From Corynebacterium halotolerans YIM 70093 = DSM 44683 (GTDB taxonomy: Bacteria > Actinomycetota > Actinomycetes > Mycobacteriales > Mycobacteriaceae), in NCBI RefSeq assembly GCF_000341345.1, contig NC_020302.1, positions 1,282,075 to 1,346,074 on the forward strand: a DNA stretch of 64,000 nt. Reading direction: 5' to 3'. Below the pieces are notes generated by a model. That model had not been told where the DNA came from, searched no databases, and worked only from the letters and a program-made list of their open reading frames with translations. Position 1 is the first letter of the stretch; every line of letters starts with the position of its first letter. Shown here piece after piece: positions 44,908 to 57,132 of this stretch. The position numbers and the translations under genes were made by a program.

Positions 44908-45980
44908 TGGCAGGACAGGTTTCCGCGGTCGACGACATCGTCTCCGAGTACCAGGGACTTGAGGCACAGCTGTCCGATCCGACGTTGCACGAGGATCCGG
45001 GGGCCTACCGCCGCGTGTCCAAGCGCTACTCCGAGCTGCAGCCGATCATCAACGTCAGCAACCAGCTCAACCAGGTCCGCGATGACCTGGAGGCCGCCCG
45101 CGAGATGGCCGACGAGGACGCCGAGTTCGCCGCCGAGGCCGCGCGTCTGGCCGAGCAGGAGGTGGAGCTGGAGGAGAAGCTCGCCGACCTGCTGGCACCC
45201 CGCGACCCGCACGACGGCGACGACATCATCATGGAGATCAAGGCCGGCGCCGGCGGTGAGGAGGCCGCGCTGTTCGCCGGCGACCTCGCCCGCATGTACG
45301 AGCGCTACGCCGACAAGCACGGCTTTACCTGGGAGGTTATCGGTCTCTCGGAGTCGGATCTCGGTGGAATCAAGGACATGACCTTGTCCATCAAGTCCAA
45401 GCAGCCGTCCCGGGACGGCGCATGGAGCGTGTTCAAGTTCGAGGGCGGTGTCCACCGCGTCCAGCGTGTGCCCGTGACCGAGTCGCAGGGACGCATCCAG
45501 ACCTCCGCCGCCGGCGTGCTCGTCTACCCCGAGCCCGACGAGGTCGAGGCCGTGGAGATCAACGAGAAGGATCTGCGCGTCGACGTCTACCGCTCCTCCG
45601 GCAAGGGCGGCCAGGGCGTGAACACCACCGACTCGGCCGTGCGCCTGACCCACCTGCCCACCGGCATCGTGGTCACCTGCCAGAACGAGCGCTCCCAGAT
45701 CCAGAACAAGGCGCGCGCCATGCAGGTGCTCGCCGCTCGCCTGGAGCAGATGGAGCGCGAGAAGGCCGAGGCCGAGGCCGCCGAGGGGCGGGCCGCGCAG
45801 GTGCGCACCATGGACCGCTCCGAGCGCATCCGCACCTACAACTGGCCGGAGAACCGCATCTCCGACCACCGCATCGGCTTCAAGGCCAACAACCTCGACT
45901 CCGTCCTCGACGGCAACATGGACGATCTGCTGACCGCCCTGAAGGACGCCGAGCGGGCCGAGCGCCTCGAGGCGGAATAG
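44907..45980 (+). CDS. prfA: Peptide chain release factor 1
   Basis: A 357-residue class I release factor. The catalytic GGQ is in [10 protein letters not shown], and the codon-recognition tripeptide is PVT ([10 protein letters not shown]), the Pro-x-Thr of RF1, which reads UAA and UAG. It starts on the last base of the rho stop. PrmC, encoded 1 nt downstream, methylates the GGQ glutamine. Confidence 0.97.
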   Translation: MAGQVSAVDDIVSEYQGLEAQLSDPTLHEDPGAYRRVSKRYSELQPIINVSNQLNQVRDDLEAAREMADEDAEFAAEAARLAEQEVELEEKLADLLAPRDPHDGDDIIMEIKAGAGGEEAALFAGDLARMYERYADKHGFTWEVIGLSESDLGGIKDMTLSIKSKQPSRDGAWSVFKFEGGVHRVQRVPVTESQGRIQTSAAGVLVYPEPDEVEAVEINEKDLRVDVYRSSGKGGQGVNTTDSAVRLTHLPTGIVVTCQNERSQIQNKARAMQVLAARLEQMEREKAEAEAAEGRAAQVRTMDRSERIRTYNWPENRISDHRIGFKANNLDSVLDGNMDDLLTALKDAERAERLEAE

Positions 45981-45981
45981 G

Positions 45982-46827
45982 GTGCTGGGCCGGGCGCTGC
46001 GTGAGGCCGCCGCACGGTTGCACGCGGCCGGGGTGCCGTCCCCGGCCGTCGACGCCCGTCTGATCGCCGCCCACCTGCTCGGGGTGGGCCCGATGGAGGT
46101 CCTCCGCCACGCCGAGGGCCCCGTGCCGGACGGCTTCGACGACGCCGTCGCCCGACGGGCCGCCCGCGAGCCGCTCCAGCACATCCTGGGAACCGCGCCC
46201 TTCGGCCCGCTCGACCTGGCGGTCGGTCCCGGGGTGTTCATCCCACGCCCCGAGACCGAGGTCCTCGCCGACTGGGGCGTGCGCCGGCTGGCGGAGGTCC
46301 GGGGTGCCGACGCCCCGCGGGTGGTCGATCTGTGCACCGGCACCGGCGCGCTGGCGCTGTATGTGGCGCACGCGCGGGCCGACGCCGAGGTCGCGGCCGT
46401 CGAGAAGCAGGAGATCGCCCACGCGTGGGCGCGGCGCAACATCGCCGCGCTCGCCCCGCGGGTGCGCCTCGTCCGGGGTGACGCCACCGACGCGGGCGTG
46501 CTCGCCGACTGGCACGGCACCTGCGACCTGGTGCTGACCAACCCGCCGTACGTGCCGGAGACCGGGGACCTCGACCCGGAGGTCTACGCCGACCCGCACG
46601 AGGCCGTCTTCGCCGGTGAGTCCGGTATGGACGTCATCGACGCGATGCTGCCCACGATCCACGCCCTGCTCAAGGACGGGGGAGCGGTGGGCATCGAACA
46701 CGACGACTCCACCTCGGAACAGGTGCGGCAGGCGGTGCGTGCGCACGGTGGCTTCCATGAGCCGGAGGTGCTCACCGACCTGACCGGTCGGGCCCGGTTT
46801 GTCACCGCGAGTAAACTGTCTGACTGA
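45982..46827 (+). CDS. prmC: Release factor glutamine methyltransferase
   Basis: A 281-residue methyltransferase of the HemK/PrmC family. Motif [13 protein letters not shown] binds SAM, and NPPYVPE contacts the target glutamine. It begins with a GTG one base after the prfA stop. It modifies release factors encoded by prfA and elsewhere. Confidence 0.93.
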   Translation: MLGRALREAAARLHAAGVPSPAVDARLIAAHLLGVGPMEVLRHAEGPVPDGFDDAVARRAAREPLQHILGTAPFGPLDLAVGPGVFIPRPETEVLADWGVRRLAEVRGADAPRVVDLCTGTGALALYVAHARADAEVAAVEKQEIAHAWARRNIAALAPRVRLVRGDATDAGVLADWHGTCDLVLTNPPYVPETGDLDPEVYADPHEAVFAGESGMDVIDAMLPTIHALLKDGGAVGIEHDDSTSEQVRQAVRAHGGFHEPEVLTDLTGRARFVTASKLSD

Positions 46828-46855
46828 CCAACATAGACCACCGAGGGGAGTCTCA

Positions 46856-47515
46856 GTGAGCAGAATCCATTCCTGCGCCGACGAAACCAGCCGCGCCGAA
46901 GGCATACGGGCGGCGGTCGACGCCGTCAAGGGCGGGCGCCTGGTGGTCCTGCCCACCGACACCCTCTACGGGCTCGGCTGCGACGCCTTCGACAACAACG
47001 CCGTGGCCAACCTGCTGGCCACCAAGCACCGCGGCCCCGACATGCCGGTGCCCGTGCTCATCGGCTCCTGGGACACCATCCAGGGCCTGGTCCGCGAGTA
47101 CACCGCCCAGGCCCGCACCCTGGTCGAGGCGTTCTGGCCGGGTGGGCTGTCCATCGTCGTCCCGCAGGCGCCGAGCCTGCCGTGGAACCTCGGCGACACC
47201 CGCGGCACCGTGATGCTGCGCATGCCGCTGCACCCCGTGGCCATCGAGCTGCTGCGCGAGGTCGGCCCGATGGCCGTGTCCTCGGCGAACATCTCCGGTA
47301 AGCAGCCGCCGACCACCGCGATCGCGGCCAAGCAGCAGCTGGGCTCCGCCGTGTCGGTCTACCTCGACGGCGGTGAAACGCCCGTCGGCAAGCCGTCGAG
47401 CATCGTCGACCTGTCCGGCCCCACCCCGCGCCTGCTGCGTGAGGGTGCGATCAGCGCCGAGCGCATCGGTGAGGTCATCGGCGTGTCCCCGGAGACCCTG
47501 CGGGGCGCCGACTAG
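46856..47515 (+). CDS. L-threonylcarbamoyladenylate synthase
   Basis: A 219-residue Sua5/YrdC/YwlC protein. The signature LVVLPTDTLYGLGCDA and TKHRGPDMPVPVLIG, with SSANISG, identify it. It forms threonylcarbamoyl-AMP for t6A modification of ANN-decoding tRNAs. I place the start at GTG 46856 after GAGGGGAG; longer in-frame extensions overlap the end of prmC and are less likely. No long Sua5 C-terminal domain is present. Confidence 0.9.
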   Translation: MSRIHSCADETSRAEGIRAAVDAVKGGRLVVLPTDTLYGLGCDAFDNNAVANLLATKHRGPDMPVPVLIGSWDTIQGLVREYTAQARTLVEAFWPGGLSIVVPQAPSLPWNLGDTRGTVMLRMPLHPVAIELLREVGPMAVSSANISGKQPPTTAIAAKQQLGSAVSVYLDGGETPVGKPSSIVDLSGPTPRLLREGAISAERIGEVIGVSPETLRGAD

Positions 47516-48691
47516 ATGGCGGCCGCTGCCGGAGTTCCGCTGCGGGAGCTGGGACTGGTCATCCTGGTGGCGGCGGCCATCACCTACCTGACCACCGGCG
47601 TCATCCGCTCGCTGATGGTGCGGGCCGGCAGGGTCGCCGAGATCCGCACTCGTGACGTCCACACCCAGCCCACCCCGCGCCTCGGCGGGGTGGCGATGTT
47701 CTCCGGCTTCCTCGCGGCCGTCTTCCTCGCCGCGCAGCTGCCCGCCCTGACCCGCGGGTTCATGCCGATCACCCCGGAGATGAACGCGGTGGTGTGGGCG
47801 GCGTTCGCCATCGTGGTCGTCGGCGTGCTCGACGACCTCTACGAACTCGACGCGGTCACCAAACTGATCGGTCAGCTGCTCTCGGCGATCACGCTGAGCG
47901 TGCTGGGCCTGTCGTGGACGCTGCTCTACCTGCCCGTCGGGGACGGCACGACGGTGGTCCTCGACCAGGTCCAGGCCACCATCGTGACCACGATCTTCAC
48001 CGTGGCGGTGGTCAACGCGATCAACTTCGTCGACGGTCTGGACGGACTGGCCGCGGGGCTGGGCATGATCGCCGGCGGGGCGATCCTGCTGTTCTCCCTG
48101 ACCGTCCTCCACGACCAGGGCGGGGCGGTCTCCGCCTACCCGCCGGCGATCATCGCCGCCGGACTGGTGGGGGTGTGCCTGGGCTTTCTGCCCCACAACT
48201 TCGAGCCGTCGCGCATCTTCATGGGTGATTCCGGTTCGATGCTCATCGGCCTGCTGCTGGCGGCGGCGTCCACCTCGGCGTCGGGCAAGATCAACATGAG
48301 CCTCTACGGCACCGCCGACATCGTGGCCCTGATGAGCCCCATCATCGTGGTGGCCGCGGCGGTGTTCGTGCCCGTCCTCGACCTCGTGCTCGCCGTCGTG
48401 CGGCGCCTGGCGCGGGGTACCTCACCGTTCTCCGCGGACAAGATGCACCTGCACCACCGGCTGCTCTCGCTCGGCCACACCCACCGCCGCACCGTGCTGG
48501 TGCTCTACCTGTGGGTCTCGGTCGTGGCCTTCGGCGCGGTGAGTTTCTCGGTCGTGCCCGCCCGCTGGGCGCTGATCGCCTCGGTCGTGGCCGTCGTCAT
48601 CGCCGCTCTGGTCACCCTGGTGCCGGCCCGTGCCGGCAAGCTGGGGCGGGGGAGGTCGAGCACCGTGGTCACCCACACCGAACCGGAATAG
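47516..48691 (+). CDS. wecA: Decaprenyl-phosphate GlcNAc-1-phosphate transferase (WecA/Rfe)
   Basis: A 391-residue polytopic phosphoglycosyltransferase of the MraY/WecA family. DVHTQPTPRLGGVAMF, the DDLYELDAVTKL Asp-Asp motif, NAINFVDGLDGLAAG and RIFMGDSGSM are the conserved cytoplasmic loops. It starts arabinogalactan linker synthesis in Corynebacteriales. The ATG is directly after the stop of the previous gene. It lies before the atp operon as in other corynebacteria. Confidence 0.93.
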   Translation: MAAAAGVPLRELGLVILVAAAITYLTTGVIRSLMVRAGRVAEIRTRDVHTQPTPRLGGVAMFSGFLAAVFLAAQLPALTRGFMPITPEMNAVVWAAFAIVVVGVLDDLYELDAVTKLIGQLLSAITLSVLGLSWTLLYLPVGDGTTVVLDQVQATIVTTIFTVAVVNAINFVDGLDGLAAGLGMIAGGAILLFSLTVLHDQGGAVSAYPPAIIAAGLVGVCLGFLPHNFEPSRIFMGDSGSMLIGLLLAAASTSASGKINMSLYGTADIVALMSPIIVVAAAVFVPVLDLVLAVVRRLARGTSPFSADKMHLHHRLLSLGHTHRRTVLVLYLWVSVVAFGAVSFSVVPARWALIASVVAVVIAALVTLVPARAGKLGRGRSSTVVTHTEPE

Positions 48692-48711
48692 GGCGCACCC
48701 GGTGCGGCGGG

Positions 48712-48717
48712 TAGGAT
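48712..48717 (+). promoter_or_regulatory. -10 element, leaderless start of atpI
   Basis: TAGGAT lies 8 nt before GTG 48726. The sequence between has no ribosome-binding site. Confidence 0.4.
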
Positions 48718-48725
48718 TCCCCCTC

Positions 48726-49193
48726 GTGAGCACCCCGCAGAACAACACCCCCGACAACGACGACACCGTGGACACCGCCGACACGGTCTCCGAGTACGAC
48801 GACCCGCGCCGCCCGCTGGTACGTGCCCTCCGCCTGGGCTCGGTCGCGCTCGTGGTCATCATGATCATCTCCCTGGTCATCTGGGGCGCCTGGCGGGACC
48901 TGCCCGGCATCTGGGGAGTGGTCATCGGCGCCGCGATCGGCGGCGGCATGGTGCTGCTGACGGCGCTGAGCGTGCTGCTGACCGCCAATTCCACCCCCTC
49001 GACGACCGGGGCGGTGGTGCTCGGCAGCTGGCTGCTCAAGATCGTCGTGCTGGTCCTGGTGCTCGCGCTGATCCGGGACCTGACCTTCTACAACGAGGCG
49101 GCGCTGATGGTGACCACGGTGCTGGCGCTGATCGTCGTGCTGGCGACCGAGGTCTGGGGGGTCATCACCGCGCGGGTGACCTACACCAGCTGA
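48726..49193 (+). CDS. atpI: AtpI-like ATP synthase accessory membrane protein
   Basis: A 155-residue protein with an acidic N-terminus (about 30 residues, Asp/Thr-rich) and four hydrophobic helices. Position upstream of atpB and the helix pattern match the poorly conserved AtpI of actinobacteria, which helps assemble the c-ring. Start GTG 48726 gives MSTPQNN. Sequence similarity is low in this family, so assignment is mainly by context. Confidence 0.8.
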   Translation: MSTPQNNTPDNDDTVDTADTVSEYDDPRRPLVRALRLGSVALVVIMIISLVIWGAWRDLPGIWGVVIGAAIGGGMVLLTALSVLLTANSTPSTTGAVVLGSWLLKIVVLVLVLALIRDLTFYNEAALMVTTVLALIVVLATEVWGVITARVTYTS

Positions 49194-49230
49194 CGTCGGC
49201 CGGCCCTTCCGGACGGCCGGCGGGGGCGGT

Positions 49231-49273
49231 ACGGGGTGGGAATGCGATTGCGATCGCGCTCCCACCCCGTTTT
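49231..49273 (+). terminator. Terminator between atpI and atpB
   Basis: ACGGGGTGGGA (49231-49241) pairs with TCCCACCCCGT (49260-49270), followed by TTT. The 18-nt loop contains a further GCGATTGCGATCGC partial palindrome. Confidence 0.75.
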
Positions 49274-49410
49274 GTCCGTTTTCCCGCCGCCCCCACGATC
49301 GCACCAGGGGCGGAGCGCCCGGAAGCTGTCTCATACGTGGGGGACGGGCCGTATCTTTTCCATCGGATTTCGTGCGGGACCACCCCCGACGGAGGTAGGG
49401 AAAAGGCGAG

Positions 49411-49426
49411 TGTGACAGACCTTACA
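49411..49426. promoter_or_regulatory. Putative GlxR (CRP-like) box upstream of atpB
   Basis: TGTGACAGACCTTACA is close to the GlxR consensus TGTGANNTANNTCACA: the left half is perfect, one base differs in the right half and one in the centre. C. glutamicum GlxR controls many respiratory genes. Confidence 0.45.
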
Positions 49427-49749
49427 GCAGGGGGAATAGGCCCTATACCGGCGATTTTCGGGGCCGTCCACCGGGGGAGGGGAAGATACCCCACCTCGTG
49501 GGGGAGAAAGAACGTTTCGACTGATAGGCTGTCCTGCGGGTTAGCCCGGCAAGTCCCCTGCGTTCGTGCGATAGTTACGTCTGCGCCGCAGGAACCTGCC
49601 TGTGGTGCATCCCCTGTCACCGCCTCGCTGATGTGCGACGGAGTCCGTGGTGGTGCCAGAGAGTTTTCAGACGTCCATCGCACCGTGCGGAACTGACAAT
49701 CCGCCCGGCCCTAACACGGGAGAGAACGCTGAGCGTTACAACACTGTCC

Positions 49750-50547
49750 ATGAAGGGTGAGTTCCACGCACCCGACCTGGATTCAGAATTTTTCCCGGGG
49801 GAAACCTACGGCGACATGATACTGACCGATTTCGCCAACGGTTGGTTCGCGCTTGACCGCCTCATGTTGATCCGCATTCTGATGACGGTGATCCTCGCCG
49901 TCCTGTTTATCGTCGCCATGCGGAACCCCAAGCTGGTTCCGCGTGGGCTGCAGAACTTCGCAGAGCTCGCTCTTGACTTCGTGCGGGTGCACATCGCCGA
50001 GGACATTCTCGGCAAGAAGGAGGGGCGCCGGTTCCTGCCGGTCATCGCCACCATCTTCTTCGCCGTCCTGGCGATGAACATCCCCGCGGTCATTCCGGGT
50101 TTGAACGTCTCGCCTAACGCGCGTATCGGCATGCCGATCGCCCTGGCGATTCTGGGATACGTCACGATGATCTACGCCGGCGCCAAGCGCTACGGCTTCT
50201 TCAAGTTCATGAAGTCCTCCGTGGTCATCCCGAACCTCCCCCCGGCCCTCCACATCCTGGTGGTGCCGATCGAGTTCTTCTCGACGTTCATCATGCGTCC
50301 GGTCACTCTCGCGCTTCGTCTCATGGCGAACTTCCTTGCGGGACACCTCATCTTGGTTCTACTGTTCTCTGCCACTAACTTCTTCTTCTGGCAGATGAAC
50401 GGCTGGACCGCGATGGCTGGAGTGACTCAGATTGCAGCAATCGCATTCACGCTGTACGAGTGCATCATCATCTTCCTGCAGGCCTACATCTTCGCCCTGC
50501 TGGTCGCGGTGTACATCGAGCTGTCGTTGCATGCGGACTCGCACTGA
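49750..50547 (+). CDS. atpB: ATP synthase F0 subunit a
   Basis: A 265-residue membrane subunit that forms the proton half-channels. The key Arg is in MRPVTLALRLMANFLAGH. Helices run to YIFALLVAVYIELSLHADSH. The start is uncertain: ATG 49750 (MKGEFHAPDLDSEF) lacks a ribosome-binding site, and GGGAGAG is 10 nt before an in-frame GTT at 49735 or 4 nt before a CTG at 49729. Conserved sequence in corynebacteria begins at about this Met, so 49750 was used. Confidence 0.93.
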   Translation: MKGEFHAPDLDSEFFPGETYGDMILTDFANGWFALDRLMLIRILMTVILAVLFIVAMRNPKLVPRGLQNFAELALDFVRVHIAEDILGKKEGRRFLPVIATIFFAVLAMNIPAVIPGLNVSPNARIGMPIALAILGYVTMIYAGAKRYGFFKFMKSSVVIPNLPPALHILVVPIEFFSTFIMRPVTLALRLMANFLAGHLILVLLFSATNFFFWQMNGWTAMAGVTQIAAIAFTLYECIIIFLQAYIFALLVAVYIELSLHADSH

Positions 50548-50586
50548 TGAATCGCGGTTTCGCGGTCAACTGAATACCCCCACTGA

Positions 50587-50886
<300 letters not shown>

Positions 50887-50919
50887 TAAACGGGCAGAAC
50901 AAACGAAGACTGGAGACTC

Positions 50920-51489
50920 ATGACGAACGTCATCTACTACCTTGCGCAGGAGGCGGAGACCTTTCCCATGGAAGGCGGCAACTCCATTCTCCTGCCCAAG
51001 ACCTACGACATCGTCTGGTCCATCATTCCGCTCGTCGTCATCCTGCTCATCTTCTGGAAGTTTGTGCTTCCGAAGTTCCAGGAGGTCCTGACCGAGCGTG
51101 AGGACCGGATCAAGGGCGGCATTCAGCGCGCCGAGGCTGCTCAGGCTGAGGCCAAGGCTGCACTTGAGAAGTACAACGCGCAGCTCGCCGAGGCCCGTGC
51201 CGAGGCAGCCGAGATCCGCGAACAGGCCCGCGAGAAGGGCAAGCAGATCGAGGCCGACATGAAGGCCAAGGCGTCCGAGGAGAGCAACCGCATCATCGAG
51301 TCCGGTGAGAAGCAGCTGCAGGCCCAGCGTGAGCAGGTCGTGGTTGAGCTTCGCAAGGAGATGGGACAGAACTCGATCAACCTGGCCGAGCGCCTGCTCG
51401 GTGGCGAGCTTTCCGACGCCACCAAGCGCTCCGGCACGATTGACTCGTTCCTGTCCGACCTCGACACCGTGGCACCGGCAGGAAAGTGA
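50920..51489 (+). CDS. atpF: ATP synthase F0 subunit b
   Basis: A 189-residue peripheral-stalk subunit. One membrane helix ([19 protein letters not shown]) is followed by a long charged coiled coil rich in Ala and Glu. The stop overlaps the GTG of the atpH frame. Placed between atpE and atpH. Confidence 0.95.
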   Translation: MTNVIYYLAQEAETFPMEGGNSILLPKTYDIVWSIIPLVVILLIFWKFVLPKFQEVLTEREDRIKGGIQRAEAAQAEAKAALEKYNAQLAEARAEAAEIREQAREKGKQIEADMKAKASEESNRIIESGEKQLQAQREQVVVELRKEMGQNSINLAERLLGGELSDATKRSGTIDSFLSDLDTVAPAGK

Positions 51490-51494
51490 GCGAC

Positions 51495-52313
51495 ATGCAC
51501 GCAGCGAGCCGCGAAGCACTAGCACAGCTCGAGTCCCACCTGGACGGAGTCATCTCCAGGTCCGACAATGCCGTGGCCATCTCCGCACAGACCGGCACCG
51601 AACTGTTCGACGTCGTCGAGGTTCTCGACGGCGACCGCGCCCTGCGTGTCGCAGTCGCCGAGGCCTCCGCCCCGGCCGAGCAGCGCACGGGCCTGATCCG
51701 GGCCGTGTTCGGTGGCAAGGTCGCTGACACCACCCTCGAGGTGCTGCGCGAGGCCGCCGGCCGCATCTGGTCGAGCCCGCGGGAGTTCCGTGCCGGCCTG
51801 GTCTCCCTCGGTCGTCGTGCACTGCTGCGCGGTGCCGAGACCCAGGGCCAGCTGGGCCAGGTCGAGGACGAGCTCTTCCGCCTCAGCCGCATTCTGGAGC
51901 AGGAGGGCCAGCTGACCCAGCTGCTCTCCGACCGGAACACGGAGTCCACGCGCAGGCGTGGGCTGCTGGCGAACGTGCTCTACGGCAAGGTCACCATGGT
52001 CACCGAGGCGCTCGCGCTGCAGGTGATCGGTCGCCCGGAGCACAACCCGGCCGACGACATCGCCGATCTGGCGGCCATGGCAGCACAGCTGCAGGGCCGT
52101 TCGGTCGCGCATGTTGTCGCAGCGGCAGAGCTGAATGAGGTCCAGCAGGCGGCGCTCGCCGAGAAGCTGGGACGGATTTACGGTCGTGCGATGTCCATCC
52201 ACTCTGAGGTTGACCCCAGCCTCCTCGGTGGCATGACCATCCGCGTCGAGGACGAGATCATCGACGGCAGCACCGCGGGCAAGATCGCCCGCATGCGCGC
52301 CTCGCTTGTCTAG
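51495..52313 (+). CDS. atpH: ATP synthase F1 subunit delta
   Basis: A 272-residue delta subunit joining F1 to the b stalk. The C-terminal signature VDPSLLGGMTIRVEDEIIDGS is typical; the family is longer than E. coli delta in actinobacteria. The chosen start ATG 51495 (MHAASREALAQ) gives a length close to that of C. glutamicum AtpH. A GTG at 51486 overlaps the atpF stop (GTGA) and remains an alternative. Confidence 0.93.
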   Translation: MHAASREALAQLESHLDGVISRSDNAVAISAQTGTELFDVVEVLDGDRALRVAVAEASAPAEQRTGLIRAVFGGKVADTTLEVLREAAGRIWSSPREFRAGLVSLGRRALLRGAETQGQLGQVEDELFRLSRILEQEGQLTQLLSDRNTESTRRRGLLANVLYGKVTMVTEALALQVIGRPEHNPADDIADLAAMAAQLQGRSVAHVVAAAELNEVQQAALAEKLGRIYGRAMSIHSEVDPSLLGGMTIRVEDEIIDGSTAGKIARMRASLV

Positions 52314-52370
52314 GACACGACCTTTACTTGATAGATAATGCTGGAAGACACAACCGAGAGCAGGAAGAAC

Positions 52371-54014
52371 ATGGCGGAGCTGACGATCTCCTCCGATGAG
52401 ATCCGTAGCGCGATAGCGAACTACACCTCGAGCTACTCCGCGGAGGCCTCCCGTGAGGAGGTCGGCGTGGTCATTTCGGCGGCGGACGGTATTGCCCAGG
52501 TTTCGGGGCTCCCGTCTGTCATGGCGAATGAGCTCCTCGAATTCCCGGGCGGCGTCATCGGCGTCGCGCAGAACCTCGACACCGACTCCGTCGGCGTCGT
52601 GGTCCTGGGTAACTACGAGACCCTCACGGAGGGCGACGAGGTCAAGCGGACGGGCGAGGTCCTGTCCATCCCGGTCGGCGAGGATTTCCTCGGCCGAGTG
52701 ATCAACCCCCTGGGCGTGCCGATCGACGGTCTCGGCGCCATCGCGGCGGAAGAGGACCGCGTCCTCGAGCTGCAGGCCGCCGGCGTGCTCGACCGCCAGC
52801 CGGTCGAGGAGCCGATGCAGACCGGCATCAAGGCCATCGATGCGATGACCCCGATCGGCCGTGGTCAGCGTCAGCTGATCATCGGCGACCGTAAGACCGG
52901 TAAGACCGCGGTGTGCATCGACACCATCCTCAACCAGAAGGCCAACTGGGAGTCCGGCGACAAGGACAAGCAGGTCCGCTGCATCTACGTCGCGATCGGT
53001 CAGAAGGGCTCCACCATCGCCGGCGTGCGCAAGACGCTGGAGGAGCAGGGCGCCCTGGAGTACACGACGATCGTCGCGGCTCCGGCCTCCGACTCCGCCG
53101 GTTTCAAGTGGCTGGCCCCGTTCGCCGGTGCCGCCCTGGGTCAGCACTGGATGTACCAGGGCAACCACGTTCTGGTCATCTACGATGATCTGACCAAGCA
53201 GGCCGAGGCCTACCGTGCGATCTCCCTGCTGCTGCGCCGCCCGCCGGGCCGTGAGGCCTACCCGGGTGACGTGTTCTACCTGCACTCCCGTCTGCTGGAG
53301 CGCGCCGCCAAGCTCAACGACGAGCTGGGCGCCGGCTCGATGACCGCACTGCCGATCATCGAGACCAAGGCGAACGACGTGTCGGCCTTCATTCCGACCA
53401 ACGTCATCTCCATCACCGACGGCCAGGTCTTCCTCGAGTCCGACCTGTTCAACCAGGGCATCCGTCCGGCCATCAACGTCGGTGTCTCCGTCTCCCGTGT
53501 CGGTGGCGCCGCCCAGACCAAGGGCATGAAGAAGGTCGCCGGTTCGCTGCGTCTGGACCTGGCCGCCTACCGTGACCTCGAGGCCTTCGCGACCTTCGCG
53601 TCCGACCTGGACTCCGCCTCCAAGGCTCAGCTGGAGCGCGGTCAGCGCCTGGTCGAGCTGCTGAAGCAGTCCGAGTCTTCCCCGCAGGCGGTGGAGTTCC
53701 AGATGGTCTCCATCTTCCTGGCGAACGAGGGTGTCTTCGACGTCGTTCCCGTCGAGGACGTCCGTCGCTTCGAGTTCGAGCTGCACGAGTACCTCAACGC
53801 GAACACCCCGCAGGTCTTCGAGCAGATCGCCGGTGGCGCCGCGCTGTCCGACGAGTCCAAGGAGGCCCTCCTGGGCGCGGCCGACGAGTTCAGCCGCACC
53901 TTCCAGACCTCTGAGGGCCGTCCGGTCATCAACGAGCAGGACGCCGAGGCGCTCTCCGGCGACGAGGTCAAGAAGACCCAGCTCAACGTCCCCCGCAAGA
54001 CGGCCAAGAAGTAG
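52371..54014 (+). CDS. atpA: ATP synthase F1 subunit alpha
   Basis: A 547-residue regulatory subunit. The P-loop is [10 protein letters not shown] and the conserved catalytic-contact Arg is in [11 protein letters not shown]. The C-terminal extension is longer than in E. coli. ATG 52371 ([12 protein letters not shown]) with CAGGAAG was used, not the in-frame ATG at 52338. Confidence 0.97.
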   Translation: MAELTISSDEIRSAIANYTSSYSAEASREEVGVVISAADGIAQVSGLPSVMANELLEFPGGVIGVAQNLDTDSVGVVVLGNYETLTEGDEVKRTGEVLSIPVGEDFLGRVINPLGVPIDGLGAIAAEEDRVLELQAAGVLDRQPVEEPMQTGIKAIDAMTPIGRGQRQLIIGDRKTGKTAVCIDTILNQKANWESGDKDKQVRCIYVAIGQKGSTIAGVRKTLEEQGALEYTTIVAAPASDSAGFKWLAPFAGAALGQHWMYQGNHVLVIYDDLTKQAEAYRAISLLLRRPPGREAYPGDVFYLHSRLLERAAKLNDELGAGSMTALPIIETKANDVSAFIPTNVISITDGQVFLESDLFNQGIRPAINVGVSVSRVGGAAQTKGMKKVAGSLRLDLAAYRDLEAFATFASDLDSASKAQLERGQRLVELLKQSESSPQAVEFQMVSIFLANEGVFDVVPVEDVRRFEFELHEYLNANTPQVFEQIAGGAALSDESKEALLGAADEFSRTFQTSEGRPVINEQDAEALSGDEVKKTQLNVPRKTAKK

Positions 54015-54070
54015 GGCACGGATGCCCCACTACGAAACCGTCGGCTACACAGAAGGGAGGAGTGTGAACC

Positions 54071-55051
54071 ATGGCTAATCTTCGCGAATTGCGTGACCGC
54101 ATCCGGTCCGTCAACTCGACCAAGAAGATCACCAAGGCTCAGGAGCTGATCGCCACCTCGCGCATCACCAAGGCGCAGGCCCGGGTTGCTGCCTCGCTGC
54201 CGTACGCCCACGAGCTGTCGAACGTCATGGAGCGGCTGGCCGCTGCGAGCACCCTGGATCACCCCATGCTCCGAGAGCGTGAGGACGGGAAGGTCGCCGC
54301 TGTCCTGGTGGTGACCTCCGACCGAGGCATGGCCGGTGGCTACAACTACAACGTGTTCAAGAAGGCCGCCGAGCTCGAGAAGATGCTCGGGGAGGCCGGC
54401 TACGAGGTTGTCCGTTACGTCACGGGCAGCAAGGGCGTCGGCTACTACCAGTTCCGTGAGGAACCGGTCGCCGGTGCCTGGACCGGGTTCTCACAGGACC
54501 CGTCCTGGGAGGCCACCCATGACGTGCGCCGCCACCTGATCGACGGCTTCATCGCCGGTTCGACCGGTGAGGCGAAGTACCGGGAGGGCCTGAACTCCGG
54601 GGAGGACACCCCGGTGCGCGGCTTCGACCAGGTCCACGTGGTCTACACCGAGTTCGAGTCCATGCTGAGCCAGCACCCGCGCGCCCAGCAGCTCCTGCCG
54701 ATCGAGCCCGTCATCCAGGAAGAGGAGATGGAGCTCGGCGAGAGCGCGCTGGAGGATCGCGGGAGCGACCTCGCCCCGGACTACGACTTCGAGCCGGACG
54801 CGGACACGCTGCTCGGTGAGCTGCTGCCCAAGTACGTCTCGCGCAGCCTGTTCGCGATGTTCCTCGAGGCCTCGGCCGCCGAGTCGGCGTCCCGCCGCAA
54901 CGCGATGAAGTCTGCGACCGACAACGCGACCGAGCTGGTCCATGACCTCTCGCGCGTGGCCAACCAGGCCCGCCAGGCGCAGATCACCCAGGAAATCACA
55001 GAGATCGTCGGTGGCGCTGGCGCGCTCGCCGAAAGCGGAGAAAGTGACTAG
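54071..55051 (+). CDS. atpG: ATP synthase F1 subunit gamma
   Basis: A 326-residue central rotor subunit. The N-terminal RIRSVNSTKKITKAQELIA and C-terminal NATELVHDLSRVANQARQ helices form the coiled-coil shaft. An acidic insert (EEEMELGESALEDRGSD, about residues 218-235) is typical of the actinobacterial gamma insertion region. AGAAGGGAGG precedes the start. Confidence 0.96.
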   Translation: MANLRELRDRIRSVNSTKKITKAQELIATSRITKAQARVAASLPYAHELSNVMERLAAASTLDHPMLREREDGKVAAVLVVTSDRGMAGGYNYNVFKKAAELEKMLGEAGYEVVRYVTGSKGVGYYQFREEPVAGAWTGFSQDPSWEATHDVRRHLIDGFIAGSTGEAKYREGLNSGEDTPVRGFDQVHVVYTEFESMLSQHPRAQQLLPIEPVIQEEEMELGESALEDRGSDLAPDYDFEPDADTLLGELLPKYVSRSLFAMFLEASAAESASRRNAMKSATDNATELVHDLSRVANQARQAQITQEITEIVGGAGALAESGESD

Positions 55052-56500
<1,449 letters not shown>

Positions 56501-56510
56501 GGAGACGCAC

Positions 56511-56882
56511 ATGGCTGACATCACCGTGGAACTGGTTTCCGTGGAGCGCATGCTGTGGTCCGGACAGGCCACCATCGTCACCGCGGAGACCACCGAGGGT
56601 GAGATCGGCGTGCTGCCCGGCCACGAGCCCGTGCTCGGCCAGCTGGTCGAGAACGGTGTCGTGACCATTCGCCCGGTCGACGGTGACAAGCTCGTCGCCG
56701 CCGTCCAGGGTGGCTTCCTCTCCGTCTCGGCGGAGAAGGTCACCATCCTCGCCGACTTCGCTGTCTGGGCCGACGAGGTGGACACCTCCGCCGCGGAGTC
56801 CGACGCACAGCATGACGACGAGCTGACCCGGTCCCGCGCCGAGGCCGGTCTGCGCGCCGTCCGTCGCAAGGCAGAAGCCTAG
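56511..56882 (+). CDS. atpC: ATP synthase F1 subunit epsilon
   Basis: A 123-residue coupling subunit with the beta-sandwich domain ([28 protein letters not shown]) and a short helical tail. It lies 10 nt after atpD. A strong terminator follows, closing the operon. Confidence 0.95.
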   Translation: MADITVELVSVERMLWSGQATIVTAETTEGEIGVLPGHEPVLGQLVENGVVTIRPVDGDKLVAAVQGGFLSVSAEKVTILADFAVWADEVDTSAAESDAQHDDELTRSRAEAGLRAVRRKAEA

Positions 56883-56948
56883 CCGGACCACCGGCCCCAG
56901 GCTGAAGGCATCTGAAGGCACCGCGTCTTTCGCCTCTTCCTCTCTCGA

Positions 56949-57002
56949 CACACCCGCCGGTCAGAGCCCCGAAATGGGGCGCTGACCTGCGGGTGTGTTT
57001 TG
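56949..57002 (+). terminator. Intrinsic terminator of the atp operon
   Basis: A long nested stem (CACACCCGC pairing GCGGGTGTG, then GGTCAG/CTGACC, then GCCCC/GGGGC) with loop GAAAT, followed by TTTT. Confidence 0.85.
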
Positions 57003-57132
57003 CTGTCCGGCGAGTTTGGCGACGGCGGCCCGGTTGGTAGACTCGTCAGCTAACCATCCTCTCCGGCGACAGCGTCGAGCAGCGCGGGTCACCACCCTTT
57101 CCGGGGACGGAGACGACAACAAGGAGCGCGCC

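Larger units (their letters stand above)
49194..49749 (+). promoter_or_regulatory. atpB leader and promoter region
   Basis: About 550 bp before atpB with no convincing gene. It begins with a GC-rich hairpin at 49198-49220 and an intrinsic terminator at 49231-49273. A GlxR-like site is at 49411-49426 and a TATACC -10-like hexamer at 49451-49456. The remainder, about 49480-49730, would be a long untranslated leader. GGGAGAG at 49718-49724 is the last ribosome-binding-like sequence. Confidence 0.45.
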
